Below, piece by piece: positions 7,474 through 13,919 of a stretch of 25,776 nt of DNA; the stretch's first letter is position 1, and each line of letters begins with the position of its first letter. The DNA is taken from IMG/VR virus record IMGVR_UViG_3300012203_000008, positions 1-25,776 of that record; one strand, given 5' to 3'. The notes beneath the pieces are model-generated. The model ran no database searches and had not been told where the DNA came from. It worked only from the letters and a program-made list of their open reading frames with translations. A program made the position numbers and the translations under genes. This DNA comes from a virus.

Positions 7474-9041
7474 GCCGCCGCCTGTAGTTCTTTTATTTTT
7501 GAGAGATAGAATTCAGTGTGATACCACACTTCATCCACTGATATGTCCTTTTGGCACTGTGCTGTTCCAGTTTCTTTGTCCTGTGTGCAGTTGGTCCAAC
7601 CATAATGCAGCACATGGCAAGCAGGAGCTTCGTCGGTTCCTCTCCCTTGGCACACCGTTCCTTTGGAAAACAAAGCTGTGGTGTTTATCCAGTCTCGTGT
7701 CAAATTTTCGTCAGTGGAGTGTGATAAAAACACCACTTTCGGAATTTCCAAACAAGCCGCCGCATTAAGCACGCCAGTTTCTGGGCCTATCACCATGTCC
7801 GACGTTTCTACAAATGACAAAGTCTGGCGCATAGTCCATTTACCGGAAGTACACTTGACGCGGGGTTCGTTCTCCCAGCCCTGCTCCAGTATAATCCCTT
7901 CATGGCCTCCCACTAGCACGATGTGTACGTCTGCAAACTCCAAAAGAATGCGCGCTATGATTGTGTCCAGCCCTGCCCATGTTTTATGTACGGAGGATCC
8001 GGCCAAGGACCACACTACCGTCACTCTCCCGGTTTTTTCCCGCTGCTTACGCGCCCACGCCTTTTCCTCCAACGTGGGGAAGAACTTCACCTGCGGCTTA
8101 TGCGGGACACCGGCCAGCAAGTGTTGGAATTCCAAGTAGTTACGATTCAGCATCATGTGACGAACAATAGGGTTCCACGTATGGTTCGTGCGTCCCGGCA
8201 GCGCCAGCCACGTCCCTTCTACGGACTCTGATAGGTTCACAAACTTATCGTAGTTCTTTGCTTGATGCTTCCAGAAATTTGCCAAATCCGCGTTCGGTAC
8301 TTGGTCTTTATCCAGAAGCATGAACTCATCAATATTCGGGTCGTTTGTTACAACGTCCACACCGGGCGGGCTGGTCATCAATGTTACGTGGTAGCCTTGC
8401 TGCTTAAGACCGGCAAATACGGAACTGGCCTGCATCAAGTCCCCGTATGCGCCAAAGCGGCAGACCAATACTGTTTTTTCTGGCTTAGGGTGCGCCCAGC
8501 TTTGAACTTGAATGCTGCCCTGAGTTTTCTTAAACACAAAGAGAAGACTATACTCATTCTCTTCATTTCTTTTTTGAAACTTGACAAGGTTCCATGATCC
8601 AAAAGATTTCATGGCGTCCATGATCTTGTCGTAATTGACGTTCCATTTATGGTCGGGGTTTGCACCCGGTTCTCCGACCTTTGGGTATTCATCTTCATCT
8701 GGCAAATACAGCACTAGGTAGCCGCCCTGCTTAACAACTCTCCACCATTCCTTTAAGGCAGCCTTGTAATCGATAATATGCTCCAACAAATGACTGGAAA
8801 ACACAAAATCCATGCTACTACTGGCGAACACGTCCAGTTTTTCTGCAGTCTTTACCCTTACATCCGGCTGTATGTTGTGGCCGAATGCTTCGTGGTGCCC
8901 GTTATCCACGGCTATGACGTGCGGCAGCACTTTAAACATGCCGGCCCCCAAATCCAAGCCTTGACCTCGCAAATAGGGCGCAACTTCCCACACTATTTTC
9001 TTAGACTCCATGCCGTTCGACGTTTTTATATCCCAGACCAT
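7470..9041 (-). CDS. Fusion of SAM-dependent methyltransferase and GT9-type glycosyltransferase, 523 aa
   Basis: Residues about 15-175 form a class I methyltransferase: motif I is LDLGAG (29-34), a second strand ends in VIAVDN (42-47), and AEKLDVFASSSMDFVFSSHL (66-85) with LEHI after it is typical of the Methyltransf_11 group. Residues about 189-515 look like GT9 (heptosyltransferase-like): VLVCRFGAYGDLMQASSVFA (191-210), a sugar-nucleotide region VVWSLAGSSVHKTW (342-355), and VIGPETGVLNAAAC (417-430). GT9 enzymes usually add heptose from ADP-heptose to lipopolysaccharide, but the substrate here cannot be read. The ATG has AGGAAA upstream, after an AT-rich gap of 32 bases. The product may modify a virion protein, the host surface, or a nucleotide; none is shown. 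Five Cys in the last 65 residues (464, 475, 485, 496 and nearby) may bind a metal. Confidence 0.85.
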   Translation of the reverse strand: MVWDIKTSNGMESKKIVWEVAPYLRGQGLDLGAGMFKVLPHVIAVDNGHHEAFGHNIQPDVRVKTAEKLDVFASSSMDFVFSSHLLEHIIDYKAALKEWWRVVKQGGYLVLYLPDEDEYPKVGEPGANPDHKWNVNYDKIMDAMKSFGSWNLVKFQKRNEENEYSLLFVFKKTQGSIQVQSWAHPKPEKTVLVCRFGAYGDLMQASSVFAGLKQQGYHVTLMTSPPGVDVVTNDPNIDEFMLLDKDQVPNADLANFWKHQAKNYDKFVNLSESVEGTWLALPGRTNHTWNPIVRHMMLNRNYLEFQHLLAGVPHKPQVKFFPTLEEKAWARKQREKTGRVTVVWSLAGSSVHKTWAGLDTIIARILLEFADVHIVLVGGHEGIILEQGWENEPRVKCTSGKWTMRQTLSFVETSDMVIGPETGVLNAAACLEIPKVVFLSHSTDENLTRDWINTTALFSKGTVCQGRGTDEAPACHVLHYGWTNCTQDKETGTAQCQKDISVDEVWYHTEFYLSKIKELQAAA

Positions 9042-9073
9042 GATATTTTCCTATTGTTTTTGTGAATTAATAA

Positions 9074-9406
9074 TTAAATGAGCTTCCACATTTCTGCGGC
9101 ACCTTGTTTATACTTGATGACGTTCAGCAAATCTGCCGCTTCCTTGACGTCCCCCCACGAAAGATTTTCCACTTCCGACTGCTTAACGATTTTCGCCTTG
9201 CTCATGGCGTTATCACTGATCAAAATCCTGAGGAAGTTCTGCGCTTCTTCAACCTTGTCAAGATCTTTAGCGTCTCCTGAGTCTTTTACCAGGCCATCTT
9301 CGTCTATCTCATTGCCAGCACCGTCAAAGAACTTTCCGTGCTGGACGTAGGTAGCGGCGTGATTGCCGAAAATATGACCGTAAGAGGTTTTTGTGTCAAG
9401 TTTCAT
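9074..9406 (-). CDS. Small head-region protein, 110 aa, function unknown
   Basis: The start is the ATG at 9406, with AAGGAG 7 bases upstream overlapping the previous stop. Upstream in-frame codons to 9493 would lie inside the neighbour and lack a site. The product begins MKLDTKTSYGHIFGNHAATY and has an acidic middle (DEDGLVKDSGDAKDLDKVEE). It ends in helices containing NLSWGDVKEAADLLNVIKYK. I do not recognise the family. Residence among short virion-type genes downstream of the capsid gene suggests a minor structural or head-completion role, which is only inference. Confidence 0.75.
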   Translation of the reverse strand: MKLDTKTSYGHIFGNHAATYVQHGKFFDGAGNEIDEDGLVKDSGDAKDLDKVEEAQNFLRILISDNAMSKAKIVKQSEVENLSWGDVKEAADLLNVIKYKQGAAEMWKLI

Positions 9407-9417
9407 GGCATTTCTCC

Positions 9418-9789
9418 TTATTGTCCTAAGCCAGAGCCTACGGACAAGTATATTGTGGTGGTTAGTGTGGCAGGGCAAACAGCGCTTACCCATGATCCAG
9501 CAGGAACTGAATAAGTAGTGCTACCTTTTCCTTTTGAGTTAGCTACGTAGGTAATCGTCGGCGCCCCGGGAGTTGGAACTACCGCACCGGCCAAAGCGGC
9601 GGCGGAAGTAGCCCCAAAACTTAAGAAGGCTATGTTGGCCCCGTTGTTCAGCACGAACAATTGGTCTATCAGAGCCGCCAGGCTTGATGGAGACAATTGA
9701 ATAGGGGTAGACGCGACCGCCGTCACGGCAATGCTGTAAGTGCCCCCCGGCCCTTCTAGCATGAATGCATCGGTATTTATGGAGGACAT
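9418..9789 (-). CDS. Small beta-rich virion-type protein, decoration or fibre-like, 123 aa
   Basis: The protein is almost entirely beta-type and rich in Ala, Ser, Thr and Val: SIAVTAVASTPIQLSP, LFVLNNGANIAFLSFG, then VPTPGAPTITYV and PAGSWVSAVCPATLTTTIYL. This order (variable loop, NNGANIAF strand, FGAT, PAG turn, final TTIYLSVGSG) is the pattern of short single-domain phage structural proteins often found near capsid genes. A head decoration or fibre role is possible. The ATG at 9789 has only a weak GGATAGG site about 10 bases upstream. I infer virion location from fold pattern and context. Confidence 0.7.
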   Translation of the reverse strand: MSSINTDAFMLEGPGGTYSIAVTAVASTPIQLSPSSLAALIDQLFVLNNGANIAFLSFGATSAAALAGAVVPTPGAPTITYVANSKGKGSTTYSVPAGSWVSAVCPATLTTTIYLSVGSGLGQ

Positions 9790-9792
9790 GAT

Positions 9793-10149
9793 TTACAGCC
9801 TATCCATGTAATTGTTACGCTCCACAAACCCGCCCGCGTCGCCGTAGAACAAATCGCAATGTTCCCCAGTGTACTGGTCGTCAGTACCTTTCATCGGTAC
9901 AGAGGTGAAACCGTTTTGCAAGGATGGCGGCTGCAAGTTGTCCGTAACGTCGGTCTGGCCCGCCAGCGACAGCGGCATGTAGTCCGTACGTCCGTCGTTG
10001 ATGCTTGATTCCGGCATTTTGTTAAAACGTACTGAAGAATCCGGAGATAGATTTCCTTTGTTGATATGCTGAGATTCCGCAGTTACCCATGGCTCACCAG
10101 CTTCTTCTCGGACGGGAATGGTGATTTGGAACTTTTCTTGGAGTGACAT
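9793..10149 (-). CDS. Small head-region protein, 118 aa, function unknown
   Basis: The ATG at 10149 is preceded by AAAGGAAATATC, a clear site. The product is polar with few hydrophobic stretches: PVREEAGEPWVTAESQHIN near the start, then SSVRFNKMPESSINDGRTDY, and ends AGGFVERNNYMDRL. Composition suggests an extended protein rather than a compact enzyme. It shares this character with the 120-residue product just upstream (both have Met-Pro and Asn-Asp turns), so the pair may work together in the virion. A UUCG hairpin lies between the two genes. I do not recognise the family. Confidence 0.75.
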   Translation of the reverse strand: MSLQEKFQITIPVREEAGEPWVTAESQHINKGNLSPDSSVRFNKMPESSINDGRTDYMPLSLAGQTDVTDNLQPPSLQNGFTSVPMKGTDDQYTGEHCDLFYGDAGGFVERNNYMDRL

Positions 10150-10171
10150 GATATTTCCTTTAAATGGAAAG

Positions 10172-10189
10172 AGAGGCCCGAAGGCCCCT
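10172..10189 (-). terminator. Strong hairpin with UUCG tetraloop between two head genes
   Basis: In the leftward transcript the stem AGGGGCC pairs with GGCCTCT around a TTCG loop (7 pairs, one G-U). The following bases are TCTCTTTCC, a poor U-tract. It may be a partial terminator, an mRNA-stabilising end or a processing site. The gene downstream has its own ribosome site, so full termination would need a further promoter that I do not see. Confidence 0.5.
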
Positions 10190-10195
10190 TGTTTG

Positions 10196-10558
10196 TTACT
10201 CCGCGATATCTCGCGGTGCCGGTTCCCATCCGTCGCCAGGATAGCTCATATCCGTAATTTTTTTCAACTCCATGTTACGGAAATCAGCGTTCTCTTGGTT
10301 GGTGATGTCCATACCGGGAGGAAGGAAGTTAAACTTCGCAGCCTCCCCGTATGGCGTGCCCTTTTTAACGATATAGGCACTGGTGTCCGCTTGGAACCCG
10401 GACATCTCTCCTATATCATTGTGAAGAGAATTCATACCCTTGATGCCGGGTGGAATTTCATTCAAGGGTGCCGCGAACTTGTCAGGCTGTGCGTTGCCGC
10501 GCATCTGACCTTCGTCCATTGCCGATTTTCCGGCTGGCAGTTTTGGTTTGACAGACAT
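10196..10558 (-). CDS. Small head-region protein, 120 aa, function unknown
   Basis: The ATG at 10558 follows AAGGAGAGAAATC, a strong site. The product starts MSVKPKLPAGKSAMDEGQM and contains short polar blocks (NEIPPGIKGMNSLHNDIGEM, then KKGTPYGEAAKFNFLPPGMD). It ends GDGWEPAPRDIAE. It lacks membrane segments, signal or catalytic motifs. Position two genes after the capsid and endonuclease genes suggests a minor capsid or head-associated protein. I do not recognise it, so this stays an inference. Confidence 0.75.
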   Translation of the reverse strand: MSVKPKLPAGKSAMDEGQMRGNAQPDKFAAPLNEIPPGIKGMNSLHNDIGEMSGFQADTSAYIVKKGTPYGEAAKFNFLPPGMDITNQENADFRNMELKKITDMSYPGDGWEPAPRDIAE

Positions 10559-10569
10559 GATTTCTCTCC

Positions 10570-11040
10570 TTAGTTAGAAATGGCTGCGTTAGGTTGCAGC
10601 GCATATTCAATGCAAGGAACTTGAACAGCAGTTGTATCGGTTCCGCGCTGAACAAAGAACGTGTCGCCTTGGGCCAACAACACGCCGCCATCTGCTGTAG
10701 AGCTGCCAATACCAGTACCGCTGATCTGGATCCTACGGAAGCCGCCGGCAGCCGCATCCAACGCGTAAGGCCCGTAGGTAGAGGTTGCAGTACCACTGAT
10801 CTTAAAGCCGGTCAGCGTATCACCTGTTCCTGTGGTCGTTACTGTTGCGGTGCCGTTCCATGCCGTGTAAGTGGAAGTACCGGCAGTAACGCAAGTAGCT
10901 CCAATCGAAAACACGATCATTGCAGTGAAAGCGGAAAACTTGTCGTAAGCCTTGCTGGCACCAGCCGCCTGAGCGGCTGGCATTTGCTGCATACGAGCGA
11001 CATACGCCGGATGGTCGTACATCATACTTTTGGTAGTCAT
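10570..11040 (-). CDS. Head-associated protein, possible decoration protein, 156 aa
   Basis: Residues 1-35 are helical (MTTKSMMYDHPAYVARMQQM). A hydrophobic stretch AFTAMIVFSIGATCVTAG follows, then a beta-rich domain with many Thr and Gly: YTAWNGTATVTTTGTGDTL, then ATSTYGPYALDAAAGGFR and DTFFVQRGTDTTAV. The pattern is that of a small trimeric beta protein with a helical arm. The gene would directly follow the capsid gene were it not for the HNH gene between them, a common place for decoration or head-stabilising proteins. The ATG has AAAGGACAAG upstream. No enzyme motif is seen. Confidence 0.7.
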   Translation of the reverse strand: MTTKSMMYDHPAYVARMQQMPAAQAAGASKAYDKFSAFTAMIVFSIGATCVTAGTSTYTAWNGTATVTTTGTGDTLTGFKISGTATSTYGPYALDAAAGGFRRIQISGTGIGSSTADGGVLLAQGDTFFVQRGTDTTAVQVPCIEYALQPNAAISN

Positions 11041-11057
11041 GATACTTGTCCTTTCGT

Positions 11058-11519
11058 TTATTTAACGTGTTGCCAACGCTTACCTGTATTGATTCTGCTT
11101 ATCTGAATTTGACTAACACCAAAAACTCGGGCTATGTGCTCCTGGGTCATACCTATGCTTAGACAATATCGAATCTGATGTATTTGAGACTCTTTAAGCT
11201 TAGCGCAGCTACTTCTCTCACCCTTGGTACTTCTTCCCTTCGCTTTCATATCTTGCTGGTTGTCTTTGCAAGTTCCTACTGATAAATGCTCAGGATTTAC
11301 ACATTTAGGGTTGTCACAACTGTGCATCACTTGCAACCCCTCCGGTATATCTCCTTTATATATCATATAAGAAAGTCTATGTGCATAAATTTGCTTTCGT
11401 TCTTTTGGAAGCTTTATCTGCCCGTAGCCTTTTCCTGCACAAGACGCTTTCCAGTTCCAACATCCTTCAGTTTTGTCAAATTTTTCTTCAAATCTAGCAA
11501 TATACTCAGAATCAAACAT
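11058..11519 (-). CDS. Free-standing HNH homing endonuclease with helix-turn-helix tail, 153 aa
   Basis: The HNH core spans residues about 20-80: CWNWKA (20-25), GYGQIKLP, AHRLSYMIYKGDIPEGLQV (46-64), then H66, N75 and H78 in MHSCDNPKCVNPEHLSVGT. Residues 120-152 form a DNA-binding helix-turn-helix, GMTQEHIARVFGVSQIQISR, ending GKRWQHV, as in NUMOD-type endonuclease tails. Such enzymes nick or cut an allele lacking the gene and spread by repair. The gene sits between the capsid and a head gene without splitting either, so it is free-standing and not intron-borne. Its codons are visibly more AT-rich than its neighbours, a sign of transfer. The ATG follows ACGGAGGC, and an extended -10 promoter precedes it. 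Confidence 0.92.
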   Translation of the reverse strand: MFDSEYIARFEEKFDKTEGCWNWKASCAGKGYGQIKLPKERKQIYAHRLSYMIYKGDIPEGLQVMHSCDNPKCVNPEHLSVGTCKDNQQDMKAKGRSTKGERSSCAKLKESQIHQIRYCLSIGMTQEHIARVFGVSQIQISRINTGKRWQHVK

Positions 11520-11546
11520 AATTAGCCTCCGTTAGGTTAGAAGCCA

Positions 11547-11555
11547 ATTATACCA
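11547..11555 (-). promoter_or_regulatory. Extended -10 promoter upstream of the HNH gene
   Basis: The minus strand reads GTGGTATAATTGG: a perfect TATAAT (11547-11552) with the TG of an extended -10 one base upstream (11554-11555). The best -35 (GGGACA, four matches to TTGACA) is 19 bases away, too far to matter much. It lies in the 41-base gap after the capsid stop codon and could give the endonuclease its own host-polymerase transcription. Confidence 0.5.
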
Positions 11556-11560
11556 CGGTA

Positions 11561-12550
11561 TTATGCCTGACTGTCCCATTTAACAATGCGGGCATTGAGC
11601 GCCAGAGTATGCACTATACCAAAGCCGCCTAAGTAGTACCAGGCGACGCCCTTGGAACGACCATAATCGGTTGGAATTTTACCGCGCATTTCTTCCGGCA
11701 CCGCCACAGCTTCCGCCACGGTATCGTTACCAAAGAAGAATATCCAGTCCGACTTGGCGTTGACCCATGGCACCATATCCCCGCCCGCCGAGTTAGCGAT
11801 GCCGGTAGTGCCGACACCCTTGGCAACGTTGGTTTGCTCGATGTAGCGAGTATTTTCATACCGGCCGATCTCGCCGTTCATGATCAACTTAAAGCCGGTA
11901 TCCGAGTATTGATGGATAGTTTCCAAGTTGTTTTTGAACGCCCGCAGAGTGGTAGGCCACGCAATGGAATAGTAATCATCGCCCAGATAAGCGGGGATGT
12001 TACGTTCCTTCATCGCGTCGACCAGAGACTTGGCATGGCCGTTGTTGTACGCGATGTTGTTGGTGCCTGTTACAGTGCCGTTAGTGAACAACGTAACAGC
12101 CGCTGTATCGGTGCCGCCGACAGGTATAGCGCGCAGCAGGGTCTGGTTGAATTGCGTCCAAGCCAGACGATCGAAGGTTTTTACAGCATCGTTTTTCAGA
12201 ACTTTTTGAATCAGTTCTTGCACCGGGAACTTGGACAGATTGTCCAATTTGCCGGAGTATGGGACGGAGTTGCCGGCTTCAGTGATCGTCAGAGTACCCT
12301 GAGTGATCGTGAAGTTTGTTTCCGGCATGGTATTTGTTTCAACCAGAACACCGCCCGGCGTTGCTACGTCAGAGAACACGTCCCAGGTAAAGGAGTCACC
12401 CTTTTTCTTACCCTGTTGGGATGCATCCCGCACGTCGCAAAATTGGCGGAACTTTACCAGCGGCTGCACACTCATGCGCAGAACGTTGGACAATTGGCGG
12501 CTATACATGAAACCACCGAGGCTATTAACAGCCCAGACTTGACCAGCCAT
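11561..12550 (-). CDS. Major capsid protein, N4-gp56 type, 329 aa
   Basis: The product begins MAGQVWAVNSLGGFMYSRQL and contains KFRQFCDVRDASQQGKKKGD (33-52), then GVLVETNTMPETNFTITQGT (about 67-87) and VPYSGKLDNLSKFPVQELIQ (about 96-115). This layout, with an early Gly-Lys-rich turn, a Thr-rich strand pair and a Tyr-Ser-Gly-Lys beta hairpin, is that of the N4-gp56 family of HK97-fold capsid proteins. The end carries GGFGIVHTLALNARIVKWDS. The protein builds the icosahedral shell. Its gene follows the scaffold-like gene, and the ATG has AGGAGAAG 8 bases upstream. Mature cleavage is not predicted. Confidence 0.9.
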   Translation of the reverse strand: MAGQVWAVNSLGGFMYSRQLSNVLRMSVQPLVKFRQFCDVRDASQQGKKKGDSFTWDVFSDVATPGGVLVETNTMPETNFTITQGTLTITEAGNSVPYSGKLDNLSKFPVQELIQKVLKNDAVKTFDRLAWTQFNQTLLRAIPVGGTDTAAVTLFTNGTVTGTNNIAYNNGHAKSLVDAMKERNIPAYLGDDYYSIAWPTTLRAFKNNLETIHQYSDTGFKLIMNGEIGRYENTRYIEQTNVAKGVGTTGIANSAGGDMVPWVNAKSDWIFFFGNDTVAEAVAVPEEMRGKIPTDYGRSKGVAWYYLGGFGIVHTLALNARIVKWDSQA

Positions 12551-12573
12551 TTTAACTTCTCCTAATTAATTGA

Positions 12574-13623
12574 TTAGGCCTTCGGTGCTCCGGACAGCCA
12601 CTGTGGACCGCCCCTCGCTTGCGCCATCTTGGCGATAATTTCCGAAGGCGACTCTTCCTTCTCTTCCTGCACAGACGTCCCAGTTTTTACACTTGCCACC
12701 GGCAAGGCTTTGGCTGCGACCGCTTTCTTTGCGTTCTTGTCATCGCTAACTACCACGCTCTGACCAGTCTGGGCAATTTTGGCCGCTACTCGGCCGGAAT
12801 CCCATTTACGCAAATCATCGCCAATGGCGGCAAATCTTTCGTAATATCCTCGGGTGTCTCCCTTGGCAATAAGTTGTTGATCCGCTGTTTCTGCTAATGC
12901 TCTTAGCACTGGATCTCCAACAATATCTTTGTACTCTTCACGAAATTTACCAATGGCTGTGGTGAAGGATAGACGCTGATCAATTGTTCGGGCAATGTCG
13001 TCTTGCGATGGACCTGCCGGTTGTAATTTCTGCAACGCTGCAACTGCTTCCTCCTCGGTGCCCATTTGTATAGCCCGCGCTAAGGCTCTCAAGTCAACCT
13101 CTTGAGTGGCGGCTGTAGCCGCTACGTGGGTAGTGACGGCAGCTTCATTCTTTTGTCGGGCAGCTTCGCTAAGGTACACATCTGCCGACGCAATTTTTTG
13201 AGCTTTGTCCAACAGCTCCGGAGTCAATTGTACATCAACTCCGTTTACTTTAATAGTGGGGAGCACGGCGGCTTGCCCAGTAGCTGCGGCCTCGGCTTGC
13301 TCCGCTGCCACAGCGGCTGCCCGAGCTTCTTCCGCTTCGGCATCTACGCGCGTCTGCTTTGCCTCTTCGTCTTCTTCCTCCGAGGGGGCGACAAAGGCTT
13401 CCGTCTTTCCAGTATCCGCATCGACAATGTCGACAAACTCCTCTTCACGCTCGCGGTCCGCGTTGTCCGCAATCCTATCTAACAGCGATACCCGGTGGTC
13501 GTTGCCGGTGCCCAGCGTCTCCCCTGTCTCGTCATTGACAGCGGCACCTCCGCCTTCTTCGTCCGTGGCAAAAAATGGCAGGGCGCTCATTAAGAGGAAT
13601 TTAAGAAGTTTGTTGAGTTTCAT
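12574..13623 (-). CDS. Scaffold-like head assembly protein, 349 aa
   Basis: The protein is acidic and low-complexity in its first third (EEFVDIVDADTGKTEAF, then SEEEDEEAKQTR and long Ala/Glu runs to about 118). It then has a short folded module (PTIKVNGVDVQLTPELLDKA, about 121-140) and long helices to about 290. The tail is Lys/Ala-rich and ends GGPQWLSGAPKA. This is the usual look of a phage scaffold, which fills the procapsid and leaves before packaging. It lies directly before the capsid gene, the standard order. The ATG overlaps the previous stop by 4 bases and has AGGAA upstream. An odd point is the N-terminus, MKLNKLLKFLLMSALPFFA, which resembles a signal peptide. Confidence 0.8.
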   Translation of the reverse strand: MKLNKLLKFLLMSALPFFATDEEGGGAAVNDETGETLGTGNDHRVSLLDRIADNADREREEEFVDIVDADTGKTEAFVAPSEEEDEEAKQTRVDAEAEEARAAAVAAEQAEAAATGQAAVLPTIKVNGVDVQLTPELLDKAQKIASADVYLSEAARQKNEAAVTTHVAATAATQEVDLRALARAIQMGTEEEAVAALQKLQPAGPSQDDIARTIDQRLSFTTAIGKFREEYKDIVGDPVLRALAETADQQLIAKGDTRGYYERFAAIGDDLRKWDSGRVAAKIAQTGQSVVVSDDKNAKKAVAAKALPVASVKTGTSVQEEKEESPSEIIAKMAQARGGPQWLSGAPKA

Positions 13624-13919
13624 GATTCGTTCCTATCGTCTATTATTCGCAAAGCTTGGAGACCATCCGCGATGGAGTCCTCAAGCCACTTTATAACGCT
13701 CTCTGCTACAAGAGCCTCATTTTGGTACTGCCGTATAAGTCCGGCATTTTCCGGGTCGCACTCTCTAAGCTTTTTCAAAGCCTTGAATTCTTCATCGGCG
13801 GCGCGGTTGCGCAGATAATGTCCCATGTCGGTATTCATGAACTTATGCACCTGCTCACCCAGCACGGCGCGCATGGTAAGTTCTTCTTGGGAGCCGCCTG
13901 TATTCATTTCTTCGCTCAT
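13620..13919 (-). CDS. Small helical protein between portal and scaffold, 99 aa
   Basis: The product is helical: MRAVLGEQVHKFMNTDMGHY, LRNRAADEEFKALKKLRE, then ENAGLIRQYQNEALVAESVI and KWLEDSIADGLQAL. I recall a similar small family lying between portal and scaffold in many podophages, with the pattern GxYLxxRAxxE and IRxLQNxxxxAExxxxWL, but know of no proven role. The ATG at 13919 shares one base with the portal TAA (TAATG), with GGAGAAAG upstream, so it is likely coupled to portal translation. Involvement in head assembly is inferred from position. Confidence 0.8.
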   Translation of the reverse strand: MSEEMNTGGSQEELTMRAVLGEQVHKFMNTDMGHYLRNRAADEEFKALKKLRECDPENAGLIRQYQNEALVAESVIKWLEDSIADGLQALRIIDDRNES

